DNA of 64,000 bases, taken from positions 1 through 64,000 of the forward strand of contig JAJEKV010000749.1 of NCBI GenBank assembly GCA_021234155.1. The letters run 5' to 3'. This DNA is from Isoetes taiwanensis. Lineage: Eukaryota > Streptophyta > Lycopodiopsida > Isoetales > Isoetaceae. How positions within the stretch are numbered: the stretch's first letter is position 1; each line of letters begins with the position of its first letter. This document shows, one piece after another, positions 24,540-35,391 of the stretch. Both the position numbers and the translations under genes were made by a program. The notes beneath the pieces are model-generated. The model made no database searches. It worked only from the letters and a program-made list of their open reading frames with translations, and was not told the DNA's origin.

Positions 24540-26340
24540 TATCACCGACATAAACATGGTAGATATATAATTAGCACATCATTGAAAATGGGGTGCCAAG
24601 ATGATGCTTTTGCATAATATCATGGTTGATATATGCCAAGAGTGGATCCTTAGGCAACGAGAAAAAAGTCTTAGGCGGTTATGCTAGGTCCAAATGTGGT
24701 GCCATGGGAACGAATGATCTTAAGATATGCCTTGAATGGCAAAGGCGACCTTGCTTTCAAATGTTTTTATAAGATTTAGCTACATGGTATCAAAACAAAT
24801 AGGGTTATATTTCTAAGCCATTTGAAAGCTTCTGCAAGCAGAGGTGCATTAGAGCATAATAGTTATATACATATCCATGAAATTAGGATGCATTATCTAG
24901 AATGGCTTTGTATGTGACCCTATTCTTAGAAACACAGTTGTTGATGTTTATTGGGAAGCTTGATAGCTTGACAAGGCAAAGAGTACATTCGGAATGTTGC
25001 CAAATACAAATGGTGTATATTTGGCTGTGATGATTGCAGTCTATGGTCAACATGTTGAAAGTGATTTTTCCATGGAATGTTTCAAGCAAATGCAAGGTAG
25101 TGGCGTAAAGCCAAGACAAAGTCACGTTTTGAACGTCTTGAAAGCATCAATTGGGATAATCATCATCTGACAATCATGAACAAATGATTGAAAATAAATT
25201 CCAAGCTGATATTGTTGTTCAGTGCATTCTTATTGACATGTATACAAAATCCAATAGCTTGCAGGAAGCAGGAGGACTTTTTTATATCTCAATTAATCGA
25301 AACACAATATTATGGGGTGCAATAATTTTAGGATTATTGCAGCATGATAAGCGTGATGTTACCTTTGAATATCTTGATCAAATGCAAGAAAACGCTACAT
25401 AGAACCTAATAAAGTGACATATTTGGGCATTTTAAAAGCATGACTAGCATACAAGACATCAAGCGAGGGAGTTGCATTCATGAACAAGTTCTTTTACATG
25501 GACTCTACTCTGAGGTTGTTATAAGGAATACCCTCGCTGACATGTATGCAAAGCAAGAAGTTTGAAGGAAGTAAAAGGAGTCTTTGATGCATTGCAAATT
25601 CGTAATGTGGTGTCATGGAATGTGATAATTTTAGGATGCATTCAACATGATGAAGGTTGTCTTGCTTTAGAATATTTTAAAAGAAGGCAGCATGATCAGG
25701 TAGAGTCAGATGAGATAACATTTTTGAGCTTTTTAAAAGCATGTGGCAATACAGGTGCAATAGAACATGGCAGGCAAATTCACTAGCAAATCATTAAGAA
25801 TGCTTTCCATGCTGGCATTATTTTAAGATATAGCCTTGTTGACATGTATGCCAAATGAGGAAGCATGATAATAAAGTATCTGACAGTCTGCGAGATCAAG
25901 CCCCGGGCTCATGAATCCAATGCTTGCAGGATATGCTCAGTTGTTCGGTGCAGTGTTTTAGGGACATGCAAAAGGTGGTGTAATGCCAGATGATATAGCA
26001 TATGGAAAGTATTCTTACTTCTTTCAGCCACATGGGGTGGAGGAATGTTTGTGGTATTTCAGAACTATGAAAGAGCTATATGGTATTAAAGCTAACGTAC
26101 TTCATGTGGCTTGCATTCTAGGTAACTTTTGGTTGTTCTGCAATATTTAAAGAGGTAGAAAGCTTATTAGAAGTAAGTGGGATGTCTCATATATTCCTCT
26201 ATATGATTTTTCTTAATGCATGTAGATTACATAAAAATGTAGAGTTAGGGATCCCATGCTGTCATGCCATTATTCATTTAGGTCATTAGTCGTAGGAATG
26301 TCAAAGCTTCGTAATGAGCCAATTGTTGCAACCTAGGTGG
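24540..26340 (+). pseudogene. PPR (PLS-type) gene, pseudogene A
   Basis: Successive frames show plant PPR repeats: IIENGV-like starts, LIDMYTKSNSLQEA (25224-25265), NRNTILWGAIILG, IHEQVLLHGLYSE, NVVSWNVIILG and ITFLSFLKACGNTGAIEHGR. These are followed by an E-domain-like stretch at about 26030-26280 (VEECLWYF, YGIKANVLHVAC). Such proteins bind organellar RNA, often in C-to-U editing. Frames are interrupted by stops at about 25400 and 25440, frameshifts near 25490-25560, and further stops at 25784 and 25857. No organelle targeting region or intact start remains. Part of it (to 25652) lies in duplicated block A. Confidence 0.8.
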
Positions 26341-26422
26341 TGATTGGCCTTTTTGATAACAATGACGTTTGCGACCTTCCAACTCAACTCTGTGCTTCAA
26401 CCTCTTCAAAACATTAGGTATT

Positions 26423-27329
26423 TATTAAACATACTATGCTAGACTATTCATGTTGCTAGTATTTTAGGAGGACATTCCAATGCCTATAGTTGACTACATT
26501 TGTATTGATAGTACGGCTATCCAACTCAAATAGCCTAAATAATATTAAATAATAAAACTGTATTTTTATTGTCCATCGAGACCAATTAAAGGAGATGTAA
26601 ACTTTCAAGTTCTTTAGTCTCACCATCACATCAGATATAACTTATAGATTGCTTAGTGTTTAAGCGCAAATAAAATTGAGGCCTTAAGTAACAAAGTCCT
26701 TGCGCACTAGGAGTTGCATGAGCTAATTTGTTTTGGGATGCTAGAACTTTGTAGTTCTAGCAACGTTATAGAGCTATTGGAAGAATTGCATAGGCTCCTT
26801 TTTGCGTACACTTTCGAGAATTCAACTTTCTGTTCATCTAACCCGATCACTCCACAATGCTGCCACCATGGAATGGTTTCTAGAGATTATATTATATTTT
26901 TTTCCTTGAGTTGCATGGGATCATTCCATGTTATTTTTTTGCATGTCGCAAATGGGACAGATCCACTGACGTGAGGACGTTATATGGGGAGTCTTTAAAG
27001 ACCATAATAGAGTATGAACATGATCATTAGATCTAGTTCTGTGCATCATGTAGGTGGGAGCAGTGATGCAATCATATATGCTAAGATGTTTGAATAAGAA
27101 AACACCCATCGAATAAAACCTTTTGTACTACTCCAATTTCAATGTTGTTTCCTTTGCCGACCATGTTTCATCGGCTGGATTAGACTTAAGCTCCTTGGGC
27201 AGAGAGTATGATGCTGGAATGGGTATTGGAGCAATATAGGGAACAACCTGCAATGCATTTTCTGGGTTCTTAGACTGTGTTCTCCTCGGTTCCCTGAACG
27301 TGACTCTGACTGTTGGTGTGGAACGAGAG
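26423..27329 (-). repeat. Inverted-repeat arm 1 (about 900 bp), partner at 61631-62513
   Basis: The sequence is the reverse complement of 61631-62513, with scattered substitutions and one about 20-40 bp gap near 26450. Read on the minus strand, its upstream end (27329 to about 27130) holds a conserved open frame, seen in two possible registers. One register ends ...ADETWSAKETTLKLE then stop; the other ends MKHGRQRKQH then stop. The arm stops exactly at the start of duplicated block B. The gene it came from is unknown. Confidence 0.85.
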
Positions 27330-27394
27330 ATGACCCTCCTCCATCTTCGAATATTTAACCATCCAAAAGGTCAATGAAGGTATATTTTTTATCT

Positions 27395-28725
27395 ACGAAT
27401 ATTCCACCATGCAAAATGGAATTCAAGCATTATACCTGCCATGGCTTTACCCTTTTTGATCAACTTCACACATTCTTTCAGATATAATAAATCTTCGTCA
27501 GTCATTCTCTTATCACACAGGCCTAGAAGCATTGCAGCAAAAAAGCTTGTAAAGCTTTCCATGAATCAGTCTTGACCACAATGAGCTCAATGAAAGTCAT
27601 AGCACCGAATTAATATGGCAATCTGATGATCAGATTTATATCTGTCACAAATAGCAAATAATATGATTGACCAATGTGTCATATCTTTGCACGTTTTGCC
27701 ATTCCGTTTTAGTAACTTACGAAACACAGTAAGAACAATTACCAAGGTACTGCTTCCCACAACTGCAACTGATAACATTTGTAGCGCAAAACGTTTTCGC
27801 AGCATCTGGTGTAACTTTCTCGTTATCCAAAACACCACGTCTATACATTTCATCAAACCTGTGTCATAGAGCTATAAGCATGTAAGACAAGAAACAAGTT
27901 AAAAAAAAATATATTGAATTGTCTTATTGACAATCTAAGCTTACAAAAGCGATATCAATTCCAGGCGACTTTCAGGAGTAAGAAACAACATGACATCTTC
28001 ATCCTCTTCTCCAGTCTCTTCAGTTTGCGGTACATCTTCTTCTTCAGTCTCTTCAGTTTGCTCTTCAGTTTGCTTTGAACCTGCTTCTTCAGTATCTTCA
28101 GTTTTTTTTAACACCTTCTTCTCCACTCTCTTCAGATTTCTCTTCAGATCTCTTAAAGATGACCTACAGGTCATCTTTCAGAAATCTGAAGAGAAAACTG
28201 TAGAGACTGGAGAAACTGAATGGAAGGATCATTCATTTACATCTTCCATTCATTTACACCTTCTTCTCCAGTCTCTTCAGTTTTGTTTACACCTTCTCCT
28301 CCAGTCCCTTCAGTTTTCTCATCAGTTTTGTTTACACCTTCTTCCCCAGCCTCTTCAGTTTTCTTTGCAATCTCCCCTTCTTTCTTCATTAATGTGGCCA
28401 TCAAGATTGATGGAAATTGAAAACTTCACAGCAAAATCAGCCTTCTTTTAATTGAATTTCGCATTAATATAGCGATATGTACATGTGTGCCAAATGCTAC
28501 AGAACGATCTAGGGTTTAGCGAACCTACAGCTCAAACGCAGAACGAAGCTTGCGCACGATGTCGGCCTGCAGAACAAAACAAAGCTTGCAGAGAATGCCG
28601 GTCGCGGAATCAATAGTTTGAAACAAGAGATATAAGTGATGGCGAAGAGAACATTTTGGCCTACCTGAAGATCGACCAAGGCGCCGGACTTCTCCAAACC
28701 AAAAGGCTTCGATATAGAAACCTGA
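27395..28725 (-). pseudogene. Acidic-repeat protein gene, damaged copy B
   Basis: Same exon order as the copy at 20443-21974, with three lesions. First, about 22 bp is missing at the acceptor of the fourth exon (near 27560), removing the CTTGTGCAG site. Second, a 2-bp deletion near 27655 changes the frame at the end of the third exon. Third, an internal segment of the repeat exon (about 28165-28230) is inverted, so the repeat codons there read backwards. The Ser/Thr-rich last exon is replaced by inverted-repeat arm 1. The exon ending EKSGALVDLQ and the start of the large exon remain close to copy A. Confidence 0.75.
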
Positions 28726-28988
28726 GCTGATTCTACTCAAAGCATTGAATTATGTGGAATCCGGAGTGAAAGAAATTACCACTGAAAAGTAGACACGTGG
28801 TATGCCTGCTCCGTGTGCCAAAGCAAATGATTCATTCGTGCCATTAATTTTCGGAGAGCATTATACATGGATCGCAGAATACATGGATCGCAGAATAGAA
28901 AATAAATGAAACAAGTAGAACCGGGGTATTAGTAAAGATGCGCATGTCTCTTTATGTAGTTATGTAGTAGAAAAAAAAGGCTTGGACG

Positions 28989-29327
28989 TTGATGCTTGCT
29001 ATCAAGTTTGTTGGGAGCATTAAATTTTACATCACAAGTTGTTGAGCAGGTCGATTTGCAGCTGCTTGTAGTTCTTGAGTTTTTCTGACTTTCTTGCAGT
29101 GAAAGCAGAGTTTTGTTGCCGTTCAAATCCCATAGTACATGAGTAACTGGCTATAACCTGTAACTTTTGTTGAGCACGGAATTTGCTTCCTTCTTTCCAT
29201 TCCGGATTGTAGGCAGATGCCACGTGGCAGCATATGGTTAAGTCTCACAGAGAATTTGCGACCCATTTTCCATGTTGCTTGCTATCAAGTTTGTTGGGAG
29301 CATTAAATTTTACATCACAAGTTGTAG
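28989..29327. repeat. Insertion of about 233 bp between 53-bp direct repeats
   Basis: The segment TTGCTTGCTATCAAGTTTG... through ...TTTTACATCACAAGTTGT occurs at 28989-29041 and again at 29275-29327. Copy A has it only once (near 22236-22287). The intervening 233 bp is unique in this window. The repeats are too long for a normal target-site duplication, so a tandem duplication or a template switch is more likely. Confidence 0.8.
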
Positions 29328-29369
29328 AATGCAGCATCATGAACACAAAAAATTAGTACAATTTCTTTA

Positions 29370-30250
29370 TTCTCACATAATATATTGCACATTGCACCTT
29401 CATTTGCACATTGCACCTTCAGTCTTTCTGGGTTGCCTCTACCCTCGCTCATGTGAGTATACGGAATATTTCTTATAACCTTCGTCGGCACATTGCACCT
29501 TCGTCTTTCTGGGTTGTCTCTAAAGAGCAAACCCTCGCTCATGTGAGTATACCAAATATTTCTTATAAGAAAGAAAGACTTTTTAATGCACACCACTACG
29601 CAGCATCTGTAGGCATGGAGCAAACCCTCGCTCATGTGAGTATACGAAATATTTCGTATAACCTTCGTCTGCACATTGCACCTTCGTCTTTCTGGGTTGC
29701 CTCTAAAGAGCACCTTCATCTTTTTGGTTGCCTCTAAAGAGCAAACCCTCGCTCATGAAATATATAAGAAAGAAAGCCTTTTTAATGTCACACCACTAGG
29801 CATGCATCTAACTCAACATGTGACACACTACATTGCACATTGCAATCTTTCGGTTTGCCTCTACCAGAGCAAACCCTTGCACCTTCATCTTTCTGATTGC
29901 CTCTAAAGAACAAACCCTCGCTCATGTGAGTATATAGGGAATATTTCATATAAGAAAGAAAGCCTTTTTAATGTCACAACTCGCTCATGTGAGTATAGGG
30001 AATATTTCATATAAGAAAGAAAGCCTTTTTAATGTCATACCAAACTGTCCTTTACGTGTATATGCCAGTATATACTAGGAGTTCGTCTTTCTGGTTGCCT
30101 CTAAAGAGCAAACCCTCGCATCTTCATCTTTCTGGTTGCCTCTAAAGAACAAACCCTCGCTCATGTGAGCATAGGGAATATTTCATATAAGAAAGAACCT
30201 TTTTAATGTCACACCACTAGGCAACATCTAACCCGACATGTCACAACACA
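29370..30250. repeat. Satellite-like field with CTCATGTGAG palindrome, copy B
   Basis: Counterpart of 22330-23060, with more units. CTCATGTGAG occurs at about 29446, 29537, 29630, 29919 and 29982, with CTCATGTGAGCATA at about 30160. It has one unit more than copy A and a short stray piece (30054-30080) copied from the downstream 30700 region. No coding content. Confidence 0.8.
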
Positions 30251-31065
30251 CCACACTACATTGCTTGGTTGGGCGTGCCCCCGACCACTTTACATTGTAT
30301 CTGTAGATTTTGTCAAAGTGCAACTCTAGACAGCGTTGAACTCGAGACTGTCATATTGTTAGCCCACCACTAGACCAAGGGAAAGGCCCCTTGGGCTAGT
30401 TTCTAGCCAAAAGAGATGGCTGGTGTGCGAAATGTGGAGGCCAGCTTGATTGGCCAAAAAAACATCCAGGGGGCCTTTGGCCTAACGTAAAGGGTTGTTG
30501 GCGCCAATCCATTGCCGCCACGTGTTCTGCATGCATCCATTAGCGAGTGAAAAGGCAGTAAAAGAAAAATAGAATGTGAGTAAGAAAACAGAAGGTATAG
30601 TAAAAAAAAGTGGAACTGGAGTAAAGAAGTTGCACGCTTTTCAGGGTTAGAAAATGGAATAAATGTCGTAATATTAGTGGACATGATGGCTAAATTGGCC
30701 CAACTGTCCTTTACGTGTATATGCCAGTATATACTAGGATATTCCCTCATTAGCTATCCCACGCCTATACCTGCTATGCTCAAAGCGGCGAGGAAGAGAC
30801 ACCTTTTCGGGGTCCTTCCGGATGATGCTTAATCCCTCGTTAGAAGTGGCCTTTCCGCGACATTACGGCAAACAAAAATGGGTCGACGAGGGCCTTGAAT
30901 CTGCTCAATTTAAATGGCAGCTATCCAGATACATTACTTACAATTCAATTGGCGAGCTTGTGCATATCCCACACCAATCTCCACGTTTGTCTTTTTCAAG
31001 TTGTTAAAAATTCACTAAGATTGTGCTTTGTCTTTTATAAGCCAAGAAACCCTTTTTTTTTGTTT

Positions 31066-31072
31066 TATATAT
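31066..31072 (+). promoter_or_regulatory. Candidate TATA box of the RAG1-like gene
   Basis: TATATAT lies 154 bp upstream of the preferred ATG at 31226, with no nearer good TATA motif. The sequence is AT-rich, so chance is possible. Confidence 0.35.
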
Positions 31073-31073
31073 G

Positions 31074-31095
31074 CACGTGAGTCAAATACTCACGT
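31074..31095. promoter_or_regulatory. G-box inside a perfect 8-bp inverted repeat
   Basis: CACGTG (31074-31079) is the plant G-box bound by bZIP and bHLH factors. It overlaps an exact inverted repeat, ACGTGAGT (31075-31082) and ACTCACGT (31088-31095), with a 5-nt spacer, just after the candidate TATA. Confidence 0.45.
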
Positions 31096-31149
31096 TCAAA
31101 AAAACATTTCGGTGGAATACGATGGAATGTTTTATCCACGTCCTTATGC

Positions 31150-31157
31150 TGACGTCA
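31150..31157. promoter_or_regulatory. TGACGTCA C-box/CRE palindrome
   Basis: A perfect TGACGTCA lies 69 bp upstream of the preferred start codon. In plants this is a bZIP (TGA/HY5-type) site. Together with the G-box it makes a plausible bZIP-responsive promoter, but binding is inferred. Confidence 0.45.
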
Positions 31158-31225
31158 GCGATCCTAAGGAGGACTAGCTTCGATCCATCCTAGAAGCCAT
31201 CTAGCGGGCAAATTTGAAGTTAAAC

Positions 31226-33871
31226 ATGGCGCCGTCGTTCTGTTCATTCTGTTCTTCGTCTTGCTGTGATCAACAATTACATAGGCAGTTTTACCAGATA
31301 CGGCAATGGCTCATCAGAATTCATGCATGTTGCTCTCTACTCCAATTGAACTCATTGATGGCAGAGATTCGTGTTATTTTACCTTCCACGGATTATGCTC
31401 AATTATGGTGCAGAAAAGGTGCTGCTCCAAAGCCCAAGGTGGATGAACAAGTTTTGAGAACAATGGGAGCAAAGCATGCAGACATTTGGGCCAGGGGATC
31501 TATATATCCCAAGGATCCTCTTACAGGTAAGCATCCAGACTTTAATTCAGTCAGTGGTCTTGTTAAGTATGCTTGTGAAGGAGCAGATGGTCTTCTTGGT
31601 TATTGTGAGAACTTTGTGAAGTACATAGGGCAGCTGGGCAGACATTTACATTGGAATCAGATAACTATAAAGGATAGAGAGCAAAAGGTAGAGATTGCAC
31701 AAAGTAAAATTTCTGACTTGATGGGAAAGATACAACAATTGCAGCATAGAATACAATCTTTGGAGCAGGAAAATCAAGTAAAGTGTACATTGTTAAATGC
31801 TTCTACTTTTCACCTCAAGGAATGTAATAAGAAACTATGCATAGCTGAAACATGCAAAAAGAAATTGGAAAGAAGACTTCAGTGCCTCAAGAAGACATCA
31901 TTGGGTGTAAGGGAAAGAAAAAGAAAGATGAAGCCTATGGATGAGCTCAATCCCAAGTCTGGTTCATATCGTAGTAGACTTCTTCAAATCAAGAGAGTCT
32001 TGAATACTAAGAAGGAGAAGAAAGTTGTACGGGAGAGCATGAAAACTCTTGTGAAATCAATTGCTACGAAGGAGGAGATATTGTCACTATTGAATGATCC
32101 ATTAAATACTTCACTTAGGGCTGCTGTAATAGATATGGTCATACAAGAAATCTGCTCTAAGGTTGATGCAGATATAGTTCAAGCCACTTGTGACACTTCT
32201 GGAATAAGTAGACAAGGGTATAGGAACTTGTTTAAGCCATTTCAAGCTGCAATTCACTCTTTAGGATCAAAGAAGGTAATTATTCCTCGGCCTTACCACA
32301 TTGAAACAGTAAGAAAGAGACGCAATTTGAGCGTGGAAGACATTTTGGGTGATGCATATTCACTTGAAGAAGGCGCCCCTGTTAGCATGAAAGGAAAGAA
32401 GGAAAAAGATTGTGATATAATTGGCTTGACCGTGGACAATAACTTATGGTTTGAACTTGAGAATATTCTGAAATTCATGGTTGTATTCTATAATATTTTT
32501 GAGACTGATGTGCAAGGCATATTACATGTTTGTATTAAGCTCGATGAGATGGAGCTCACTAACAGAAAGAAATTGGAAAGAGTCTCTTTAGTTCTAATGA
32601 ATTATGCACTTTCTACAGGTTATGCTAGTAAAGGGCAGCAGCTTAGGTCAGGATGTGCACCATCTACCTTCTCTGTACAATCTGAAGAACATACATGGTG
32701 GATTGGCATGTTTCAGGTTCGGAAGGAGAATTATGAGGTTCTTAAATGGGTTTTCAATCAGACAGATATTCCTAGGGTAATTAGCTCTTATGAAGCGGGC
32801 AAGGCTCTTGAAGTGGAAGGGCATGGCAAGTTCCAGGTGATATTTCATATGGCGTCTGATTTGAAAACAGAAAAAGCCATGCATAACATCTCATCTACAG
32901 CTGCTCAAACATCAAAGAATTGTTTATATTGCATGCATGTTATGAAGGAGAAGAAAGGTGGCCGAAGTAAGAGTCAATTGACATGCAACCAAGATCTTCC
33001 TCCAAATAGAGATCAAAAGGATCCAAACTTTGATCCAATTCTCCCAATCCCACTTCAAAGGGTACACATATGCACATTACATGCCTTGGTGCGCGTTGTT
33101 GAAAAGATGATTCATCATAGTTGTTGTTTTGTATGGAATCTTAAAGATGAAAAAGAAAGGGCAGCAGGAATTCTAAGAGTGGAGAAAGTCCTTTCACAAG
33201 CCGGGCTACATGGAGGTGATGTTAAGTTAGAAAAGGATTTGAAACAGTCAAGCAAGAGTTCCAGGCCAGCAAAAGTTTCATTAGGCGGAGATAAAGCAAG
33301 GCACTTTTTGAAGAATACAGATCCTAGCCGCAAAGGTACATATGAATTCGGCAAAATGTTGGTCATGGCTGAAAGAGATAGAACAATGTTAGCAAGTGCT
33401 ACAAAATATAAGTTAGACGCATGGAATGCATTGTCAGAATTGAATGCATTACTTCAAAAGCATGCTTATGTGCAAGAAGATATTCTGAATTTTAGGTCTG
33501 CTGTTAACAAGTTTGCTGATGCCTACATCAAAGCATGGGGAGAAAGTGAAGTCACTCACTACATCCACATCCTCCATGCTCATGGACCATGGTTTGCTAA
33601 AACTTATGGAAGTCTTGCAATTTGGAATGCACAAGGGATGGAAAAGTCCCATAAGCAAGCAAAGATGGCATTTCATCGAGCTACCCAAAGAGGTGGATGC
33701 TCAATCACATCCAAGCCTTTGTATCAAATGAGTTTGTGGTTTTATAGGAAGCTAATAGCCAAGCATGAGGAGAACACGAAGGAGGTTCAAGCTTGTGCAG
33801 AAGATAACGAGCTGCAAGTGGAAGTAAGACAAAAAGAAGAAGGGCTGCCTGGGAAAACTCATCAGACGTGA
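31226..33871 (+). CDS. RAG1/Transib-like DDE transposase (881 aa)
   Basis: The preferred start is ATG 31226 in a strong context (AACATGGCG). Residues 1-45 are Cys-rich, about 140-225 form a coiled coil with many Gln/Lys/Glu heptads, and the C-terminal half looks like a RAG1-type catalytic core. Candidate acidic residues are D404 (LTVDNN), D545 (MASDLK) and E806 (GMEKSH). A CLYC zinc pair (C566, C569) follows the second Asp by 21 and 24 residues. HILHAH (H781, H786) precedes the Glu so that the last His is exactly 20 residues before it. In mouse RAG1 the same order is D600, D708, C727, C730, H937, H942 and E962: 19 and 22 residues from Asp to the two Cys, 20 from the last His to Glu, and 254 from D to E (261 here). 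GS(L/I)xxW before the Glu and a W(F/L)Y helix after it also agree. Such enzymes cut DNA at element ends. No stop interrupts the frame. The exact family could instead be a related DDE group. Confidence 0.78.
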   Translation: MAPSFCSFCSSSCCDQQLHRQFYQIRQWLIRIHACCSLLQLNSLMAEIRVILPSTDYAQLWCRKGAAPKPKVDEQVLRTMGAKHADIWARGSIYPKDPLTGKHPDFNSVSGLVKYACEGADGLLGYCENFVKYIGQLGRHLHWNQITIKDREQKVEIAQSKISDLMGKIQQLQHRIQSLEQENQVKCTLLNASTFHLKECNKKLCIAETCKKKLERRLQCLKKTSLGVRERKRKMKPMDELNPKSGSYRSRLLQIKRVLNTKKEKKVVRESMKTLVKSIATKEEILSLLNDPLNTSLRAAVIDMVIQEICSKVDADIVQATCDTSGISRQGYRNLFKPFQAAIHSLGSKKVIIPRPYHIETVRKRRNLSVEDILGDAYSLEEGAPVSMKGKKEKDCDIIGLTVDNNLWFELENILKFMVVFYNIFETDVQGILHVCIKLDEMELTNRKKLERVSLVLMNYALSTGYASKGQQLRSGCAPSTFSVQSEEHTWWIGMFQVRKENYEVLKWVFNQTDIPRVISSYEAGKALEVEGHGKFQVIFHMASDLKTEKAMHNISSTAAQTSKNCLYCMHVMKEKKGGRSKSQLTCNQDLPPNRDQKDPNFDPILPIPLQRVHICTLHALVRVVEKMIHHSCCFVWNLKDEKERAAGILRVEKVLSQAGLHGGDVKLEKDLKQSSKSSRPAKVSLGGDKARHFLKNTDPSRKGTYEFGKMLVMAERDRTMLASATKYKLDAWNALSELNALLQKHAYVQEDILNFRSAVNKFADAYIKAWGESEVTHYIHILHAHGPWFAKTYGSLAIWNAQGMEKSHKQAKMAFHRATQRGGCSITSKPLYQMSLWFYRKLIAKHEENTKEVQACAEDNELQVEVRQKEEGLPGKTHQT

Positions 33872-34949
33872 AGGCCTTCTTAAGTGGAGGTCCACAAGGC
33901 GTAGGCTGCACAGCAAATATGTTCCACGTGAGGTAATATTCATTTTACATTAGTTTTGTTTTATACACTTCACTTATCAAACCGTTACATGATTAACAGT
34001 CGACATAGACTTCTATTGGACGTCTATTTAATAGTCTTCAAATTTAACCTTGGTATATTCTCTATCACAAGGTATATGGTTCTACATACACAAGAAGCCA
34101 AAAGCATGACCCATTTAAGTTAATAGCATGATAAAGGACAGGATATTACTTTACTGCAAAAAGCAACCTCTCTGCAAAAACTTTCTGAATTCTTCCCAAG
34201 ATCCTGCTTCTACATTATACTAGACACAACATATGCTTTTTGTTTACTCATTATGACTTGATAGAAATCTGTAGATTACCAACAAAATATGATAGAGCAC
34301 AATGCATATAGCCAGAAGACTCGTGTTTCTGTCCATGCCCAGTCTCCAGCTTCTGCAGTATTGGACTTTGCAAGGGCTTTAATGTGCTATGAGAGAACAA
34401 AACCTTGAAGCCATTCCATCTTTCACATCCTTGCATCTCATGCACCTTGTCAACAATGATGCCTGTCTTTGGCAGTCACCATTCTGTGCATCTCACGAAC
34501 CTTATATGCCAGTAATGATGCTTTCCTTCTGGCAGATCAATATGTAATTGTTGACAAAAATGTTCAATATATCAACTCTCAGTGCATGCTGTGGAATGTC
34601 TCAATGTATCTGTAACTAAATCTATGAAAGAGCACATTTGCATGAAACATATCTGCAGGCAAAACCTTTAATGCATTGCCAACAAAAGCATAAAACAAAA
34701 TTCGGGACAACAAGCTAAGGGGCATAACATAACAAAATACTCATTGTTCAAATTGGATAAGTTATCACCAAGCTTTGATTTGTGCACATCGTTAAACATA
34801 GAGCTTGGCAACTCGTTAGATGTAGAACTTGGCACCAATTTGGCACCACAACAAAAACGGCTCATCAATTTGCCTCTGAATTTATAAGCACGGCATCACA
34901 ATATATGCCATAATCCGCATCAATAAAGTTGATTTTAATCCAGGAGCTT

Positions 34950-35057
34950 AGGCTTCATGCTGGCTGTCTTTCTCAGAACACTAACACTGTATCATAACCC
35001 CTTTGGAGGCTTCATGCTGGCTGTATTTCTCAGAACACTAACATTGTATCAGAACTC
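34950..35057. repeat. 57-bp tandem duplication
   Basis: AGGCTTCATGCTGGCTGT... at 34950-35006 is repeated at 35007-35057, with differences at three to five positions. It lies in the spacer of the 6.2 kb block. Confidence 0.9.
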
Positions 35058-35391
35058 ATCAAAGAATAATGCCTCTCAAATAGACGTGTGGCCATACCTG
35101 CAGCAGAGAAAACAAATAGCACTCTCTCCAAGCATTGCTCTTCCAGCTGGGGAATTATTTTCAGCAAGCAGCAATTGTATGACTCCAGCATAGCTTTCTG
35201 ACTCAAGCTATTTATTTCCATCTTACATGCTATCCCAAGTTAAGAAGTGATGTCATTCCATATGGCATTATATTTTGCACAACAGCAGATGCATACAGTA
35301 ACATTTCTTGCATTTCTGAAATTCAACTGAGTTCCTGCCAAAACAAAGTTAGGAATCCCATGGTAGTTCTCATGAACTTGTTATCAGGAAA

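Larger units (their letters stand above)
20562..25652. repeat. Segmental duplication, copy A (5.1 kb)
   Basis: This block is colinear with 27330-38717. Homology starts at ATGACCCTCCTCCATCTT (20562 and 27330) and ends at GCATTCAACATGATG (ending 25652 and 38717). It carries the acidic-repeat gene, the satellite-like field, the foldback hairpin and part of the PPR pseudogene. About 320 bp here (23773-24091) are absent from copy B, where a 6.2 kb block stands in their place. Confidence 0.9.

Noticed and set aside
26714-26974. 86-codon ORF also open in the inverted copy at 61943-62248
   Set aside because: It is kept in both because the DNA was duplicated recently. It lies downstream of the possible coding end in each arm and has no domain, so it is probably 3' flanking sequence.
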